Source: Bremia lactucae
Taxonomy: Eukaryota > Oomycota > Peronosporomycetes > Peronosporales > Peronosporaceae
DNA length: 33,431 nt
Direction: 5' to 3'
Assembly (NCBI RefSeq): GCF_004359215.1
Contig: NC_090610.1
Coordinates: 7,523,605-7,557,035 of the forward strand
A program made the position numbers and the translations under genes. Of this stretch, positions 1-12,658 are shown in pieces (the stretch's first letter is position 1; each line of letters opens with the position of its first letter). The notes beneath the pieces are model-generated. The model was given only the letters and a program-made list of their open reading frames with translations. It was not told where the DNA came from and made no database searches.

Positions 1-1949
1 AAACGTCGTCATACAAACGCCATCGGACACACCTTTTATACAAACGCCGTTTTCACGCACGCCATTGGACCCATGCCATCCGATGAACCCCATCAGACCG
101 ATGCAGTCGAACAATCGTCTTTCAACTATCACCGTCGTACATAGGATATCGACGATTATCATCAGACCAAAGCAGTCGTACAATCGTAATCGCCCAATCA
201 CTGGCGTACAGTAGTCATCGAGAAAACACTGTCGTACAATTGTCAGCAGGAAAACGTCGTCATACAAACACCATCGGACACACCTTTTATACAAACGCCG
301 TTTTCACGCACGCCATTGGACCCATGCCATCCTATACACTCCATCAGTCAAAAGCAGTCAAACAATCGTCATTGGCAATCACCGTCGTACAAACGCCATC
401 GGAAAAACGCAGTCGAACAATCGTCATCAACAATCACCGTCGTACATAAGTTATTCGACAATCATTAGCAGACCAATGTAGTCGTACAGTCGTCATCGCC
501 CAATCACCGGAGTACAGTAGTCATTGAGAAAACACTGTCGTACAATTGTCAGCGGAAAACGTCGTCATACAAACACCATCGGACACACCTTTTATACAAA
601 CGCCGTTTTCACGCACGCCATTGGACCCATGCCATCCTATACACTCCATCAGTCAAAAGCAGTCAAACAATCGTCATTGGCAATCACCGTCGTACAAACG
701 CCATCGGAAAAACGCAGTCGAACAATCGTCATCAACAATCACCGACGTACATAAGTTCTTCGACAATCATTATCAGACCAATGTTGTCGTACAATCGTCA
801 TCGCCAAACACCGGCGTACAGTAGTCATCAAGAAAACACTGTCGTACAATTGTCAGCAGGAAACGTCGTCATACAAACGCCATCGGACACACTCTTTCCA
901 CAAACGCCAGTTTAACACACGCTATCGGACACATGCCATCCGTCAAAAGCAGTCAAACAATCGCCATTAAACAATCACCGTCATACAAACTCCATCGGAC
1001 AGATGCAGTCGAACAAATCGTCTTTCAACTATCACCGTCGTACATAGGATATCGACGATTATCATCAGACCAAAGCAGTCGTACAATCGTAATCGCCCAA
1101 TCACCGGCGTACAGTAGTCATCGAGAAAACGCTGTCGTACAATTGTCAGCGGAGAAGCGTCGTCATACAAACGCCATATGACACATCCTTTACACAAGCC
1201 TCAGTTTGACACTGGCTATCGGACACATGCCATCCGATACACTCCATCCGTCAAAAGCAGTCAAACAATCGTCATTGCACAATCACCGTCGTACATAAGT
1301 TATTCGACAATCATTATCAGACTAATGTAGTCGTACAGTCGTCATCGCCCAATCACCGGCGTACAGTAGTCATCGAGAAAACACTGACGTACAATTGTCA
1401 GCAGGAAAACGTCGTCATACAAACGCCATCGGACACACCCTTTACACAAACGCCAGTTTCACACACGCCATCGGACACATGCCATCCTATACACTCCATC
1501 AGTCAAAAGCAGTCAAACAATCGTCATTGGCAATCACCGTCGTACAAACGCCATCGGAAAAACGCAGTCGAACAATCGTCATCAACAATCATCGTCGTCT
1601 ATAAGTTATTCGACAATCATTATCGGACTAATGTAGTCGTACAATCGTCATCGCCCAATCACCGGAGTACAGTAGTCATTGAGAAAACACTGTCGTACAA
1701 TTGTCAGCGGAGAAGCGTCGTCATACGAACGCCATCGGACACACCTTTTTTACAAACGCCAGTTTAACACACGCTATCGGACACATGCCATCCTATACAC
1801 TCCATCAGTCAAAAGCAGTCAAACAATCGTCATTGGCAATCACCTTCGTACAAACGCTATCGGAAAACAGAGTCGAACAATCGTCATCAACAATCACCGT
1901 CGTCGTTAGTTCTTCGACAATGATTATCAGACAAATGTAGTCGTACAGT
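1..1949 (+). repeat. Satellite array 1, short-unit part
   Basis: Tandem repeat. Using the recurring anchor AATTGTCAGC(A)GG, units begin at 238, 544, 848, 1141, 1393 and 1699, so unit lengths are 306, 304, 293, 252 and 306 bp. Each unit carries internal sub-repeats such as AATCACCGTCGTAC. The plus strand is rich in A and C and poor in G, so stop codons are rare and small ORFs stay open in several frames. Near-identical repeats of these ORFs recur in every unit, and their lengths follow the unit, not a protein. I therefore read the whole stretch as non-coding satellite. It runs off the left edge and into an N gap on the right. Confidence 0.95.
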
Positions 1950-2620
1950 NNNNNNNNNNNNNNNNNNNNNNNNNNNNNNNNNNNNNNNNNNNNNNNNNNN
2001 NNNNNNNNNNNNNNNNNNNNNNNNNNNNNNNNNNNNNNNNNNNNNNNNNNNNNNNNNNNNNNNNNNNNNNNNNNNNNNNNNNNNNNNNNNNNNNNNNNNN
2101 NNNNNNNNNNNNNNNNNNNNNNNNNNNNNNNNNNNNNNNNNNNNNNNNNNNNNNNNNNNNNNNNNNNNNNNNNNNNNNNNNNNNNNNNNNNNNNNNNNNN
2201 NNNNNNNNNNNNNNNNNNNNNNNNNNNNNNNNNNNNNNNNNNNNNNNNNNNNNNNNNNNNNNNNNNNNNNNNNNNNNNNNNNNNNNNNNNNNNNNNNNNN
2301 NNNNNNNNNNNNNNNNNNNNNNNNNNNNNNNNNNNNNNNNNNNNNNNNNNNNNNNNNNNNNNNNNNNNNNNNNNNNNNNNNNNNNNNNNNNNNNNNNNNN
2401 NNNNNNNNNNNNNNNNNNNNNNNNNNNNNNNNNNNNNNNNNNNNNNNNNNNNNNNNNNNNNNNNNNNNNNNNNNNNNNNNNNNNNNNNNNNNNNNNNNNN
2501 NNNNNNNNNNNNNNNNNNNNNNNNNNNNNNNNNNNNNNNNNNNNNNNNNNNNNNNNNNNNNNNNNNNNNNNNNNNNNNNNNNNNNNNNNNNNNNNNNNNN
2601 NNNNNNNNNNNNNNNNNNNN
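1950..2620. other. Assembly gap (671 N)
   Basis: Unbroken run of N inside the satellite. Sequence on both sides is satellite, with short units on the left and long units on the right. The switch between unit classes in this array is therefore hidden here. Any reading frame drawn across the gap is an artefact. Confidence 0.99.
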
Positions 2621-4436
2621 AAACATCGTCATACAAACGCCATCGGACACACCCTTTACACAAACGCCAGTTTCACACACGCCATCGAACACATGCCATC
2701 CGATAAACCCCATCACTCATAAGCAGTCAAACAATCGTCATTGAACAATCACCGTCGTACAAACGCCATCGAACAGATGCAGTCAAACAATCGTCTTTCA
2801 ACAATCACCGCCGTACATAGAATATCGACAATCATCATCAGACCAAAGCAGTCGTACAATCGTCATCCCCCAATCACCGCCGTACAGCAGTCATCGAGAA
2901 AACATGACGTACAATTGTCAGCAGGAAAACGGCGTCATACAAACGCCATCGGACACACCTTTTATACAAACGCCGTTTTCACACACGCCATTGGCCCATG
3001 CCATCCGATGAACCCCATCAGTAAAAAGCAGTCAACAACAGTCATCGGACTACCACCCTCATAGAAACGCCATCGAACAATTGCAGTCGAACATCCCTAA
3101 TCGGACAATCACCGTCGTATAAGCGCCATCAAGAAACATCGTCGTACAAACGGCATCGGACACACCTTTACACAAACGCCAGTTTGACACACGCTATCGA
3201 ACACATGCCATCCGATACACTCCATCAGTCAAAAGCAGTCAAACAATCGTCATTGACAATCACCGTCGAACAAACGCCATCGGACAGATCCAGTCGAACA
3301 ATCGTATTTCAACAATCACCGTCGTACATAGGATATCGACAATCATCATCAGACCAAAGCAGTCCTACAGTCATCATCCCCCAATCACCGGAGTAGTCAT
3401 CGAAAAAACACTGGCGTACAATTGTCAGCGGAAAACGGCGTCATACAAACGCCATCGGACACACCTTTTAAACAAACGCCGTTTTCACACACGCCATTGG
3501 CCAATGCCATCCGATGAACCCCATCAGTCAAAAGAAGTCAACAACAGTCATCGGACTACCACCGTCATAGAAACGCCATCGAACAATTGCAGTCGAACAT
3601 CCCTAATCGAACAATCACCATCGTATAAGCGCCATCAAGAAACATCGTCGTACAAACGGCATCGGACACACCATTACACAAACGCCAGTTTGACACACGC
3701 TATCGGACACATGCCATCCGATACACTCCACCAGTCAAAAGCAGTCAAACAATCGTCATTGACAATCACCGTCGAACAAACGCCATCGGACAGATCCAAT
3801 CGAACAATCGTCTTTCAACAATCACCGTCGTACATAGGATATCGACAATCATCATCAGACCAAAGCAGTCCTACAATCGTCATCGCCCAATCACCGGAGC
3901 AGTCATCGAGAAAACATGACGTACAATTGTCAGCAGGAAAACGTCGTCATACAAACGCCATCGGACACACCTTTTTACAAAAGCCGTTTTCACGCACGCC
4001 ATTGGACCCATGCCATCCGATGAACCCCATCAGTCAAAAGCAGTCAACAACCGTCATCGGACTGTCACTGTCATAGAAACGCCGCGAACAATTGCAGTCG
4101 AACATCCGTAATCGGACAATCACCGTCGTATAAGCGACATCAAGAAACATCGTCGTACAAACGGCATCAGATATACGCTTTACACAAACGCCAGTTTGAC
4201 ACACGCTATCGGACACATGCCATCCGATACACTCCATCAGTCATAAGCATTCAAACAATCGTCATTGGACAATCACCGTCGTAAAAACGCCATCGGACAG
4301 ATGCAGTCGAACAATCGTCTTTCAACAATCACCGTCATACATAGGATATCGACAATCATCATCAGACCAATGTAGTCTTACAGTCGTCATCCCCCATTTA
4401 CCGGCGTACAGTAGTCATTGAGAAAACACTGTCGTC
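2621..4436 (+). repeat. Satellite array 1, long-unit part
   Basis: Same satellite, but anchors at 2913, 3420 and 3925 are 507 and 505 bp apart, and the next unit is cut at 4436. The long unit contains everything in the short unit plus about 208 bp. The array stops abruptly after GTCGTC at 4431-4436, where retroelement sequence begins. The interrupted unit (3925-4436) has a close uninterrupted relative at 9558-10072; their last 190 bp or so read the same by eye. The relative continues CAATAGTCAGCGG where the retroelement starts here. Confidence 0.94.
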
Positions 4437-5477
4437 GGCATCCCGCCCCTACTGCGCTCCTGCATTTCCCGACCCCTACGTAGTCGATGCAGAAATCATG
4501 CGTCTCGCACACTGGTTCTTGCTATCGCTCTTTCGGAATGGAGTCCTTTTGCTGGGCATCTTTGCCCCAGCCGGGACCCTGGCATAGCAGCGAGCCATCA
4601 TATGACCGCGCTTGCCGCATTTAAAACAGACTACGTCTGCATTGCCCAACTCCATAGGAGTGGCATCTGTCCTCTCGGCCGATGGCTTATACCAAGCTGC
4701 CGCCGAGGCAATTTTGTAGGATTGCTCCTCAATTAAGGCAATTTAAATTGCCTCTTCCGTCGTCTACGGCACCTTCCTGAAAAGGCTGTCGTGATGAGCC
4801 ATGCCGTAGTCCGTTCTTAAACGTGGGCACTTTAATGTGCTCCAGAATCGGACCTAGGTAATGGATGCCGACAGCGAGCGCATCTCTTGCACATAATCTT
4901 GCAGAGATCGCTTCGCCTGTCACACTCCAAAGAAGCGCGCCTGAAGCAACACTTCGTTGTTCGGCAGCTAGTACATGGAGCGAATATTTTCCTTAAAGAT
5001 CGCTCATGTTGGGAACGCCTTAACGTCCACCATAAGCGCCGAGTAAGCTCACTCATAGGCCTCACCGCGCAGGCGCAACATGGCGTACGACACCATACGG
5101 CTGTCGTTGTCGATAAGCTGCGCCACACCGCATTGCTCCACGGCTAACAGCCAGTGGACAGTCGTGTGCGCTGCAGTTTCATCACACTTGGGCAAGTCCA
5201 TCCGAATGGGCCTCGGCTGATCCGGCCTGGCGGATAGCATCTCAACAATCTTGCTGAGATCCTCGCTCCGAGCCTGCTCATGCCTCAGCTCATCCTGAGT
5301 CTGAGTGACGGACTCCTTGTCAACATGAATTTGTGCATCGGACGCGGCTCTCCTCTGTCCGAGCACAAATGCCTCAAACTGCTCCAACTGAGCAACATGT
5401 TGCTCAGGAGGACTGCCCAGGAGCCTGGCAGGGCTTATCCACTTAGTCCCTGCGCCATATGCCCTGCCAACTCCCGA
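4437..5477 (-). pseudogene. Broken gag of a Ty3/gypsy element (element D)
   Basis: Gag binds and packages the element RNA and forms the particle. On the minus strand an open stretch runs from about 5475 to 5049. It includes RPIRMDLPKCDE and VHWLLAVEQCGVAQLIDN, which resemble the N-terminal half of oomycete-type gypsy gag. Reading then continues in other frames: LPNNEVLLQARF near 4960, ILEHIKVPTFKNGLRHG near 4830, and a zinc knuckle at about 4587-4628 reading CFKCGKRGHMMARC, a perfect CX2CX4HX4C. At least two frameshifts and several stops separate these blocks. No protease or pol follows; the element is cut at 4436 by satellite. The primer-binding site and LTR lie just upstream (to the right), the order expected for the 5' end of a minus-strand element. 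Confidence 0.85.
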
Positions 5478-5562
5478 TGATGTTCAAAGAGGTGGGGAAA
5501 AGAGGCCAATCGATGTTGAGGCCCATCTTCACGTACACACGCAGAGATGCGGGTCGTGGGAA

Positions 5563-5579
5563 GGATTCAAGTACTACCA
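5563..5579 (-). other. Primer-binding site of element D
   Basis: On the minus strand this reads TGGTAGTACTTGAATCC. It lies two bases (CT) after the LTR end CCTACA. The start TGGTAG matches the complement of the 3' end of eukaryotic initiator tRNA-Met (CUACCA). It is a diverged version of the TGGTAGCACTT(T)GTAGTCCG site of the other LTRs in this window. Confidence 0.7.
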
Positions 5580-5581
5580 AG

Positions 5582-6100
5582 TGTAGGTGGGCACGTCTTA
5601 ATGCGGCCACGCTCTACTTAGACACACACCCTAGCACAGCGAGGAAGCGGTTTAGCCTGCTTCTTCTGCGTTCAGCGGTAGTTGTGGTGGGCGCCTTAGC
5701 GACCTCACTCAACGCACTAAGTACTCTAGTAAGTGTCGTCACGGGAGCGGTAATTTGGCTCCTCGTGCGCACTTACTAAATAGAAAGTAGTTTTCAGACT
5801 GATTTATATTTAATCGCAATAAATATAAATACCTATTTTTACCAATTAAATTGTGATCTCTGTAGATAACACTAATATGTATTACGAGCGCATCGTTCTC
5901 GATGCCTTGCGTACCGGATGACGCTAGTCGTCATTCCTCCTAAAATGAATGCACCTATGTGCAGACATACACAAGGGTTGGTCATAAATGTGAACCACAC
6001 CCAAGTAGTGGGTCCAAATACTTTATTTAAGTAATTGACAATCCCCTTAAGTGCACCAAGTGTACTTTACGGGGACTGTGTAACATTAGGGCAACTTTAG
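5582..6100 (-). repeat. 5' LTR of element D (outer end uncertain)
   Basis: The inner edge is well placed: plus-strand TGTAGGTGG at 5582 is the reverse complement of an LTR end CCACCTACA and abuts the primer-binding site. The outer edge is not defined; I see no matching terminal repeat, and 6100 is used because a different LTR scrap starts at 6101. The stretch is AT-rich in its right half and holds no gene. A nested hairpin lies at 5727-5778, with outer arms TAGTAAGTG/CACTTACTA and inner arms CACGGGAGC/GCTCCTCGTG. Confidence 0.6.
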
Positions 6101-6120
6101 TGTAACGGGGTGTATCATTA
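6101..6120 (+). repeat. First 20 bp of an LTR of family B, truncated
   Basis: TGTAACGGGGTGTATCATTA matches the first 20 bases of the LTR at 32947 with one difference. It ends at the single N at 6121, beyond which satellite resumes. Either a real LTR was cut here or sequence was lost at an assembly join. Confidence 0.7.
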
Positions 6121-6121
6121 N
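6121..6121. other. Single ambiguous base at a satellite/retroelement join
   Basis: One N sits exactly where LTR-like sequence changes to satellite in mid-unit. The satellite resumes at TTGCAGTCGAAC, about 170 bp further on in unit phase than where it stopped at 4436. The right junction of the insertion is therefore not trustworthy. Confidence 0.8.
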
Positions 6122-9100
6122 TTGCAGTCGAACATCCGTGATCGGACAATCACCGTCGTATAAGCGCCATCAAGAGACATCGTCGTACAAACGGCATCGG
6201 ATATACGCCTTACCCAAACGCCAGTTTGATACACGCTATAGAACACATGCCATCCGATACACTCCATCAGTCATAAGCAGTCAAACAATCGTCATTGCAC
6301 AATCACTGTCGGTCAAACGCCATCGGACAGATGCAGTCGAACAATGGTATTTCAACAATCACCGTCGTATATAGGATATCGACAATCATCATCAGACCAA
6401 TGTAGTCGTACAGTCATCATCCCCCAATCACCGGCGTACAGTAGTCATCGAGAAAACACTGTCGTATAATTGTCAGCGGAAAACGTCGTCATACAAACGC
6501 CATCGGACACACTTTTTATTCAAACGCCGTTTTCGCGCACGCGATTGGACCCATGCCATCCGATGAACCCCATCAGTCAATAGCAGTCAACAACCGTCGT
6601 CGGACTGTCACTGTCATAGAAACGCCGTCGAACAATTGCAGTTGAACATCCGTAATCGGACAATCACCGTCGTATAGGCGCCATCAAGAAACATCGTCGT
6701 GCAAACGGCATTGGATATACACATTACACAAACGCCAGTTTGATACACGCTATCTGACACATGCCATCCGATACACTCCATCAGTCATAAGCAGTCAAAC
6801 AATCGTCATTGGACAATCACCGTCGTACAAACGCCATCGGACAGATGCAATCGAACAATCGTCTTTCATCAATCACCGTCGTACATAGGATATCGACAAT
6901 CATCATCAGACCAATGTAGTCGTACAGTCATCATCCCCCAATCACCGGCGTACAGTAGTCATCGAGAAAACACTGTCGTATAATTGTCAGCGGAAAACGT
7001 CGTCATACAAACGCCATCGGACACACTTTTTATACAAACGCCGTTTTCACGCACGCGATTGGACCCATGCCATCCGATGAATCCCATCAGTTAAAAGCAG
7101 TCAACAACCGTCATCGGACTGTCACTCTCATAGAAACGCCGTCGAACAGTTGCAGTCGAACATCCGTGATCGGACAATCACCGTCGTATAAGCGCCATCA
7201 AGAGACATCGTCGTACAAACGGCATCGGATATACGCTTTACCCAAACGCCAGTTTGATACACGCTATCGGACACATGCCATCCGATACACTCCATCAGTC
7301 ATAAGCAGTCAAACAATCGTCATTGGACAATCACTGTCGTACAAACGCCATCGGACAGATGCAGTCGAACAATGGTATTTCAACAATCACCGTTGTACAT
7401 AGGTTATTCGACAATCATCACTCATCGGACCAAAGCAGTCGTACCATTGTCATCGCCCAATCACCGGCGTACAGTAGTCATCAAGAAAACACTGTCGTAT
7501 AATTGTCAGCGGAAAACGTCGTCATACAAACGCCATCGGACACACTTTTATACAAACGCCGTTTTCGCGCACGCGATTGGACCTATGCCATCCGATGAAC
7601 CCCATCAGTCAATAGCAGTCAACAACCGTCGTCGGACTGTCACTGTCATAGAAACGCCGTCGAACAATTGCAGTCGAACATCCGTAATCGGACAATCACC
7701 GTCGTATAGGCGCCATCAAGAAACATCGTCGTACAAACGGCATTGGATATACACATTACACAAACGCCAGTTTGATACACGCTATCTGACACATGCCATC
7801 CGATACACTCCATCAGTCATAAGCAGTCAAACAATCGTCATTGGACAATCACCGTCGTACAAACGCCATCGGACAGATGCAGTCGAACAATGGTCTTTCA
7901 TCAATCACCGTCGTACATAGGTTATCGACAATCATTATTAGACTAATTTAGTCGTACAGTCGTCATCGCCCAATCACCGGCGTACAGTAGTCATCGAGAA
8001 AACATTACGTATAATTGTCAGCAGGAAAACGTCGTCATACAAACGCCATCGGACACACTTTTTATACAAACGCCGTTTTCGCGCACGCCATTGGACCCAT
8101 GCCATCCGATGAACCCCATCAGTCAATAGCAGTCAACAACCGTCATCGGACTGTCACTGTCATAGAAACGCCGTCGAACAATTGCAGTCGAACATCCGTA
8201 ATCGGACAATCACCGTCGTATAAGCGACATCAAGAAAGATCGTCGTGCAAACGGTATCGGATATACGCTTTACACAAACGCCAGTTTGATACACGCTATC
8301 GGACACATGCCATCCGATACACTCCATCAGTCATAAGCAGTCAAACAATCGTCATTGCACAATCACCGTCGTACAAACGCCATCGGACAGATGCAGTCGA
8401 ACAATCGTCTTTCAACAATCACCGCCGTATATAGGATATCGACAATCATCATCAGACCAATGTAGTCGTACAGTCATCATCCCCCAATCACCGGCGTACA
8501 GTAGTCATCGAGAAAACACTGTCGTATAATTGTCAGCGGAAAACGTCGTCATACAAACGCCATCGGACACACCTTTTTAAACAAACGCCGTTTTCACGCA
8601 CGCGATTGGACCCATGCCATCCGATGAACCCTATCAGTCAATAGAAGTCAACAACCGACATCGGACTGTCACTGTCATAGAAACGCCGTCGAACAATTGC
8701 AGTCGAACATCCGTAATCGGATAATCACCGTCGTATAAGCGCCATCAAGAAACATCGTCGTGCAAACGGCATCGGATATACGCTTTACACAAACGCCAGT
8801 TTGATACACGCTATCGGACACATGCCATCCGATACACTCCATCAGTCATAAGCATTGAAACAATCGTTATTGGACAATCACCGTCGTACAGACGCCATCG
8901 GAGAGATGCAGTCGAACAATCGTCATCAACAATCACCGTCATACATAAGATATTCGACAATCAATCTTATCAGATCAATGTACTCGTACAGTCGTCATCG
9001 CCCAATCACCGGCGTACAGTAGTCATCAAGAAAACATTGTCGTACAATTGACAGCGGAAAAACGTCGTCATACAAACGCCATCGGACACACCCTTTATAC

Positions 9101-10071
9101 AAACGCCGTTTTCACACACGCCATTGGACCCATGCTATCCGATGAACCCCATCAGTCAAAAGCAGTCAACAATCGTCATCGGACTGTCACTATCATAGTA
9201 ACGCCGTCGAACAATTGCAGTCAAACATCTGTAATCGGACAATCACCGTCGTCTAAGCGCCATCAAGAAAGATCGTCGTACAAACGACATCAGACATACG
9301 CTTTACACAAACGCCAGTTCGACACACGCTATCGGACACATGCCATCCGATACATTCCATCAGTCAAAAGCAGTCAAATAATCGCCATTGGCAATCACCG
9401 TCGAACAAACGCTATCGGACAAACGCAGTCGAACAATCATCATCAACAATCACCGTCGTACATAGGTTATTCGACGATTATCATGAGACCAAAGCAGTCG
9501 TACAATCGTAATCGCCCAATCACCGGCGTAGTAGTCATTGAGAATACACTGTCGTACAATTGTCAACAGGACAACGGCGTCATACAAACGCCATCGGACA
9601 CACCTTTTTACAAACGCCGTTTTCACGCACGCCATTGGACCCATGCCATCCGATGAACCCCATCAGTCAAAAGCAGTAAACAACCGTCATCGGACTGTCA
9701 CTGTCATAGAAACGCCCGCGAACAATTGCAGTCGAACATCCGTAATCGGATAATCACCGTCGTATAAGCGCCATCAAGAGACATCGTCGTACAAACGGCA
9801 TCAGATGTACGTTTTACACAAACGCCATTTTGACACACGCTATCGGACACATGCCATCCGATACATTCCATCAGTCATAAGCATTCAAACAATCGTCATT
9901 GGACAATCACCGTCGTAAAAACGCCATCGGACAGATGCAGTCGAACAATCGTCTTTCAACAATCACCGTCATACATAGGATATCGACAATCATCATCAGA
10001 CCAATGTAGTCTTACAGTCGTCATCCCCCATTTACCGGCGTACAGTAGTCATTGAGAAAACACTGTCGTCC
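6122..10071 (+). repeat. Satellite array 2, left long-unit block
   Basis: Anchors at 6468, 6982, 7501, 8013, 8528, 9046, 9558 and 10072 give unit lengths of 514, 519, 512, 515, 518, 512 and 514 bp. Within a unit, copies of (A/T)(A/G)TCACYG-type motifs lie 56, 153, 56 and 69 bp apart (8152, 8208, 8361, 8417 and 8486 in one unit), showing nested sub-repeats. The left edge starts in mid-unit after the N at 6121. Plus-strand ORFs of up to about 200 codons span parts of units and repeat with them; I do not call them genes. Confidence 0.95.
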
Positions 10072-12658
10072 AATAGTCAGCGGGAAAATGTCGTCATACA
10101 AATGCCATCGGACACACCCTTTATACAAACGCCGTTTTCACACACGCCATTGGACCCGTGCCATCCGATGAACCCCATCACTCATAAGCAGTCAAACAAT
10201 CGTCATTGAACAATCACCGTCGTACAATCGCCATCGATCAGATGCAGTCAAACAATCGTCTTTCAACAATTACCGTCGTACATAGATTATTCGACAATCA
10301 TCATCAGACCAAAGCAGTCGTACAATCTTCATTCCCCATTCACCGGCGTACAGTAGTCATTGAGAATACACTGTCGTACAATTGTCAGCAGGAAAACGGC
10401 GTCATACAAACGCCGTCGGACACACCCTTTATACAAACGCCGTTTTTTACACGCCATTGGACCCATGCCATCCGATGAAACCCAGCAGTCAAAAGCAGTC
10501 AACAACCGTCATCGGACTGTCACTGTCATAGAAACGCCGTCGAACAATTGCAGTCGAACATCTGTAATCGGACAATCACCGTCGTCTAAGCGCCATCAAG
10601 AAACATCGTCGTACAAACGACATTAGACATACGCTTTACACAAACGCCAGTTCGACACACGCTATCGGACACATGCCATCCGATACACTCCATCAGTCAT
10701 AAGCAGTCAAACAATCGTCATTGGCAATCACCGTCGTACAAACGCCATCGGAAAAACGCAGTCGAACAATCGTCATCAACAATCACCGTCGTACATAAGT
10801 TATTCGACAATCATTAGCAGACCAATGTAGTCGTACAGTCGTCATCGCTTAATCACTGGCGTACAGTAGTCATTGAGAAAACACTGTCGTACAATTGTCA
10901 GCAGGAAAACGTCGTCATACAAACACCATCGGACACACCTTTTATACAAACGCCGTTTTCACGCACGCCATTGGACCCATGCCATCCTATACACTCCATC
11001 AGTCAAAAGCAGTCAAACAATCGTCATTGGCAATCACCGTCGTACAAACGCCATCGGAAAAACGCAGTCGAACAATCGTCATCAACAATCACCGACGTAC
11101 ATAAGTTCTTCGACAATCATTATCAGACCAATGTTGTCGTACAATCGTCATCGCCAAACACCGGCGTACAGTAGTCATCAAGAAAACACTGTCGTACAAT
11201 TGTCAGCAGGAAACGTCGTCATACAAACGCCATCGGACACACTCTTTCCACAAACGCCAGTTTAACACACGCTATCGGACACATGCCATCCGTCAAAAGC
11301 AGTCAAACAATCGCCATTAAACAATCACCGTCATACAAACTCCATCGGACAGATGCAGTCGAACAAATCGTCTTTCAACTATCACCGTCGTACATAGGAT
11401 ATCGACGATTATCATCAGACCAAAGCAGTCGTACAATCGTAATCGCCCAATCACCGGCGTACAGTAGTCATCGAGAAAACGCTGTCGTACAATTGTCAGC
11501 GGAGAAGCGTCGTCATACAAACGCCATATGACACATCCTTTACACAAGCCTCAGTTTGACACTGGCTATCGGACACATGCCATCCGATACACTCCATCCG
11601 TCAAAAGCAGTCAAACAATCGTCATTGCACAATCACCGTCGTACATAAGTTATTCGACAATCATTATCAGACTAATGTAGTCGTACAGTCGTCATCGCCC
11701 AATCACCGGCGTACAGTAGTCATCGAGAAAACATTGTCGTACAATTGTCAGCAGGAAAACGTCGTCATACAAACGCCATCGGACACACCTTTTATACAAA
11801 CGCCGTTTTCACGCACGCCATTGGACCCATGCCATCCTATACACTCCATCAGTCAAAAGCAGTCAAACAATCGTCATTGGCAATCACCGTCGTACAAACG
11901 CCATCGGAAAAACGCAGTCGAACAATCGTCATCAACAATCACCGTCGTACATAAGTTCTTCGACAATCAGTAGCAGACTAATGTAGTCGTACAGTCGTCA
12001 TCGCCCAATCACCGGCGTACAGTAGTCATCGAGAAAACACTGACGTACAATTGTCAGCGGGAAAACGTCGTCATACAAACGCCATCGGACACACTCTTTC
12101 CACAAACGCCAGTTTGACACACGCTATCGGACACATGCCATCCTATACACTCCATTAGTCAAAAGCAGTCAAACAATCGTCATTGGCAATCACCGTCGTA
12201 CAAACGCCATCGGAAAAACGCAGTCGAACAATCGTCATCAACAATCATCGTCGTCTATAAGTTATTCGACAATCATTATCGGACTAATGTAGTCGTACAA
12301 TCGTCATCGCCCAATCACCGGAGTACAGTAGTCATTGAGAAAACACTGTCGTACAATTGTCAGCGGAGAAGCGTCGTCATACGAACGCCATCGGACACAC
12401 CTTTTTTACAAACGCCAGTTTAACACACGCTATCGGACACATGCCATCCTATACACTCCATCAGTCAAAAGCAGTCAAACAATCGTCATTGGCAATCAAC
12501 GTCGTACAAACACCATCGGACAGATGCAATCGAACAATCGTCTTTCATCAATCACCGTCGTACATAGGATATCGACAATCATCATTAGACCAAATTAGTC
12601 GTACAATCGTCATCGCCCAATCACCGCCGTACAGCAGTCATCGAGAAAACATTTCTTA
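10072..12658 (+). repeat. Satellite array 2, mixed block rich in short units
   Basis: Anchors at 10072, 10380, 10893, 11198, 11491, 11743, 12049, 12355 and about 12659 give lengths of 308, 513, 305, 293, 252, 306, 306 and about 304 bp. The run 305-293-252-306 reproduces the run 304-293-252-306 of array 1 (544-1699). The sequence matches that block at an offset of 10350 up to about 11735, then at an offset of 10656 because array 2 has one extra 306-bp unit. Confidence 0.94.

Noticed and set aside
1805..2716. Long minus-strand ORFs of about 300 and 258 codons.
   Set aside because: They exist only because translation was run through the N gap at 1950-2620.
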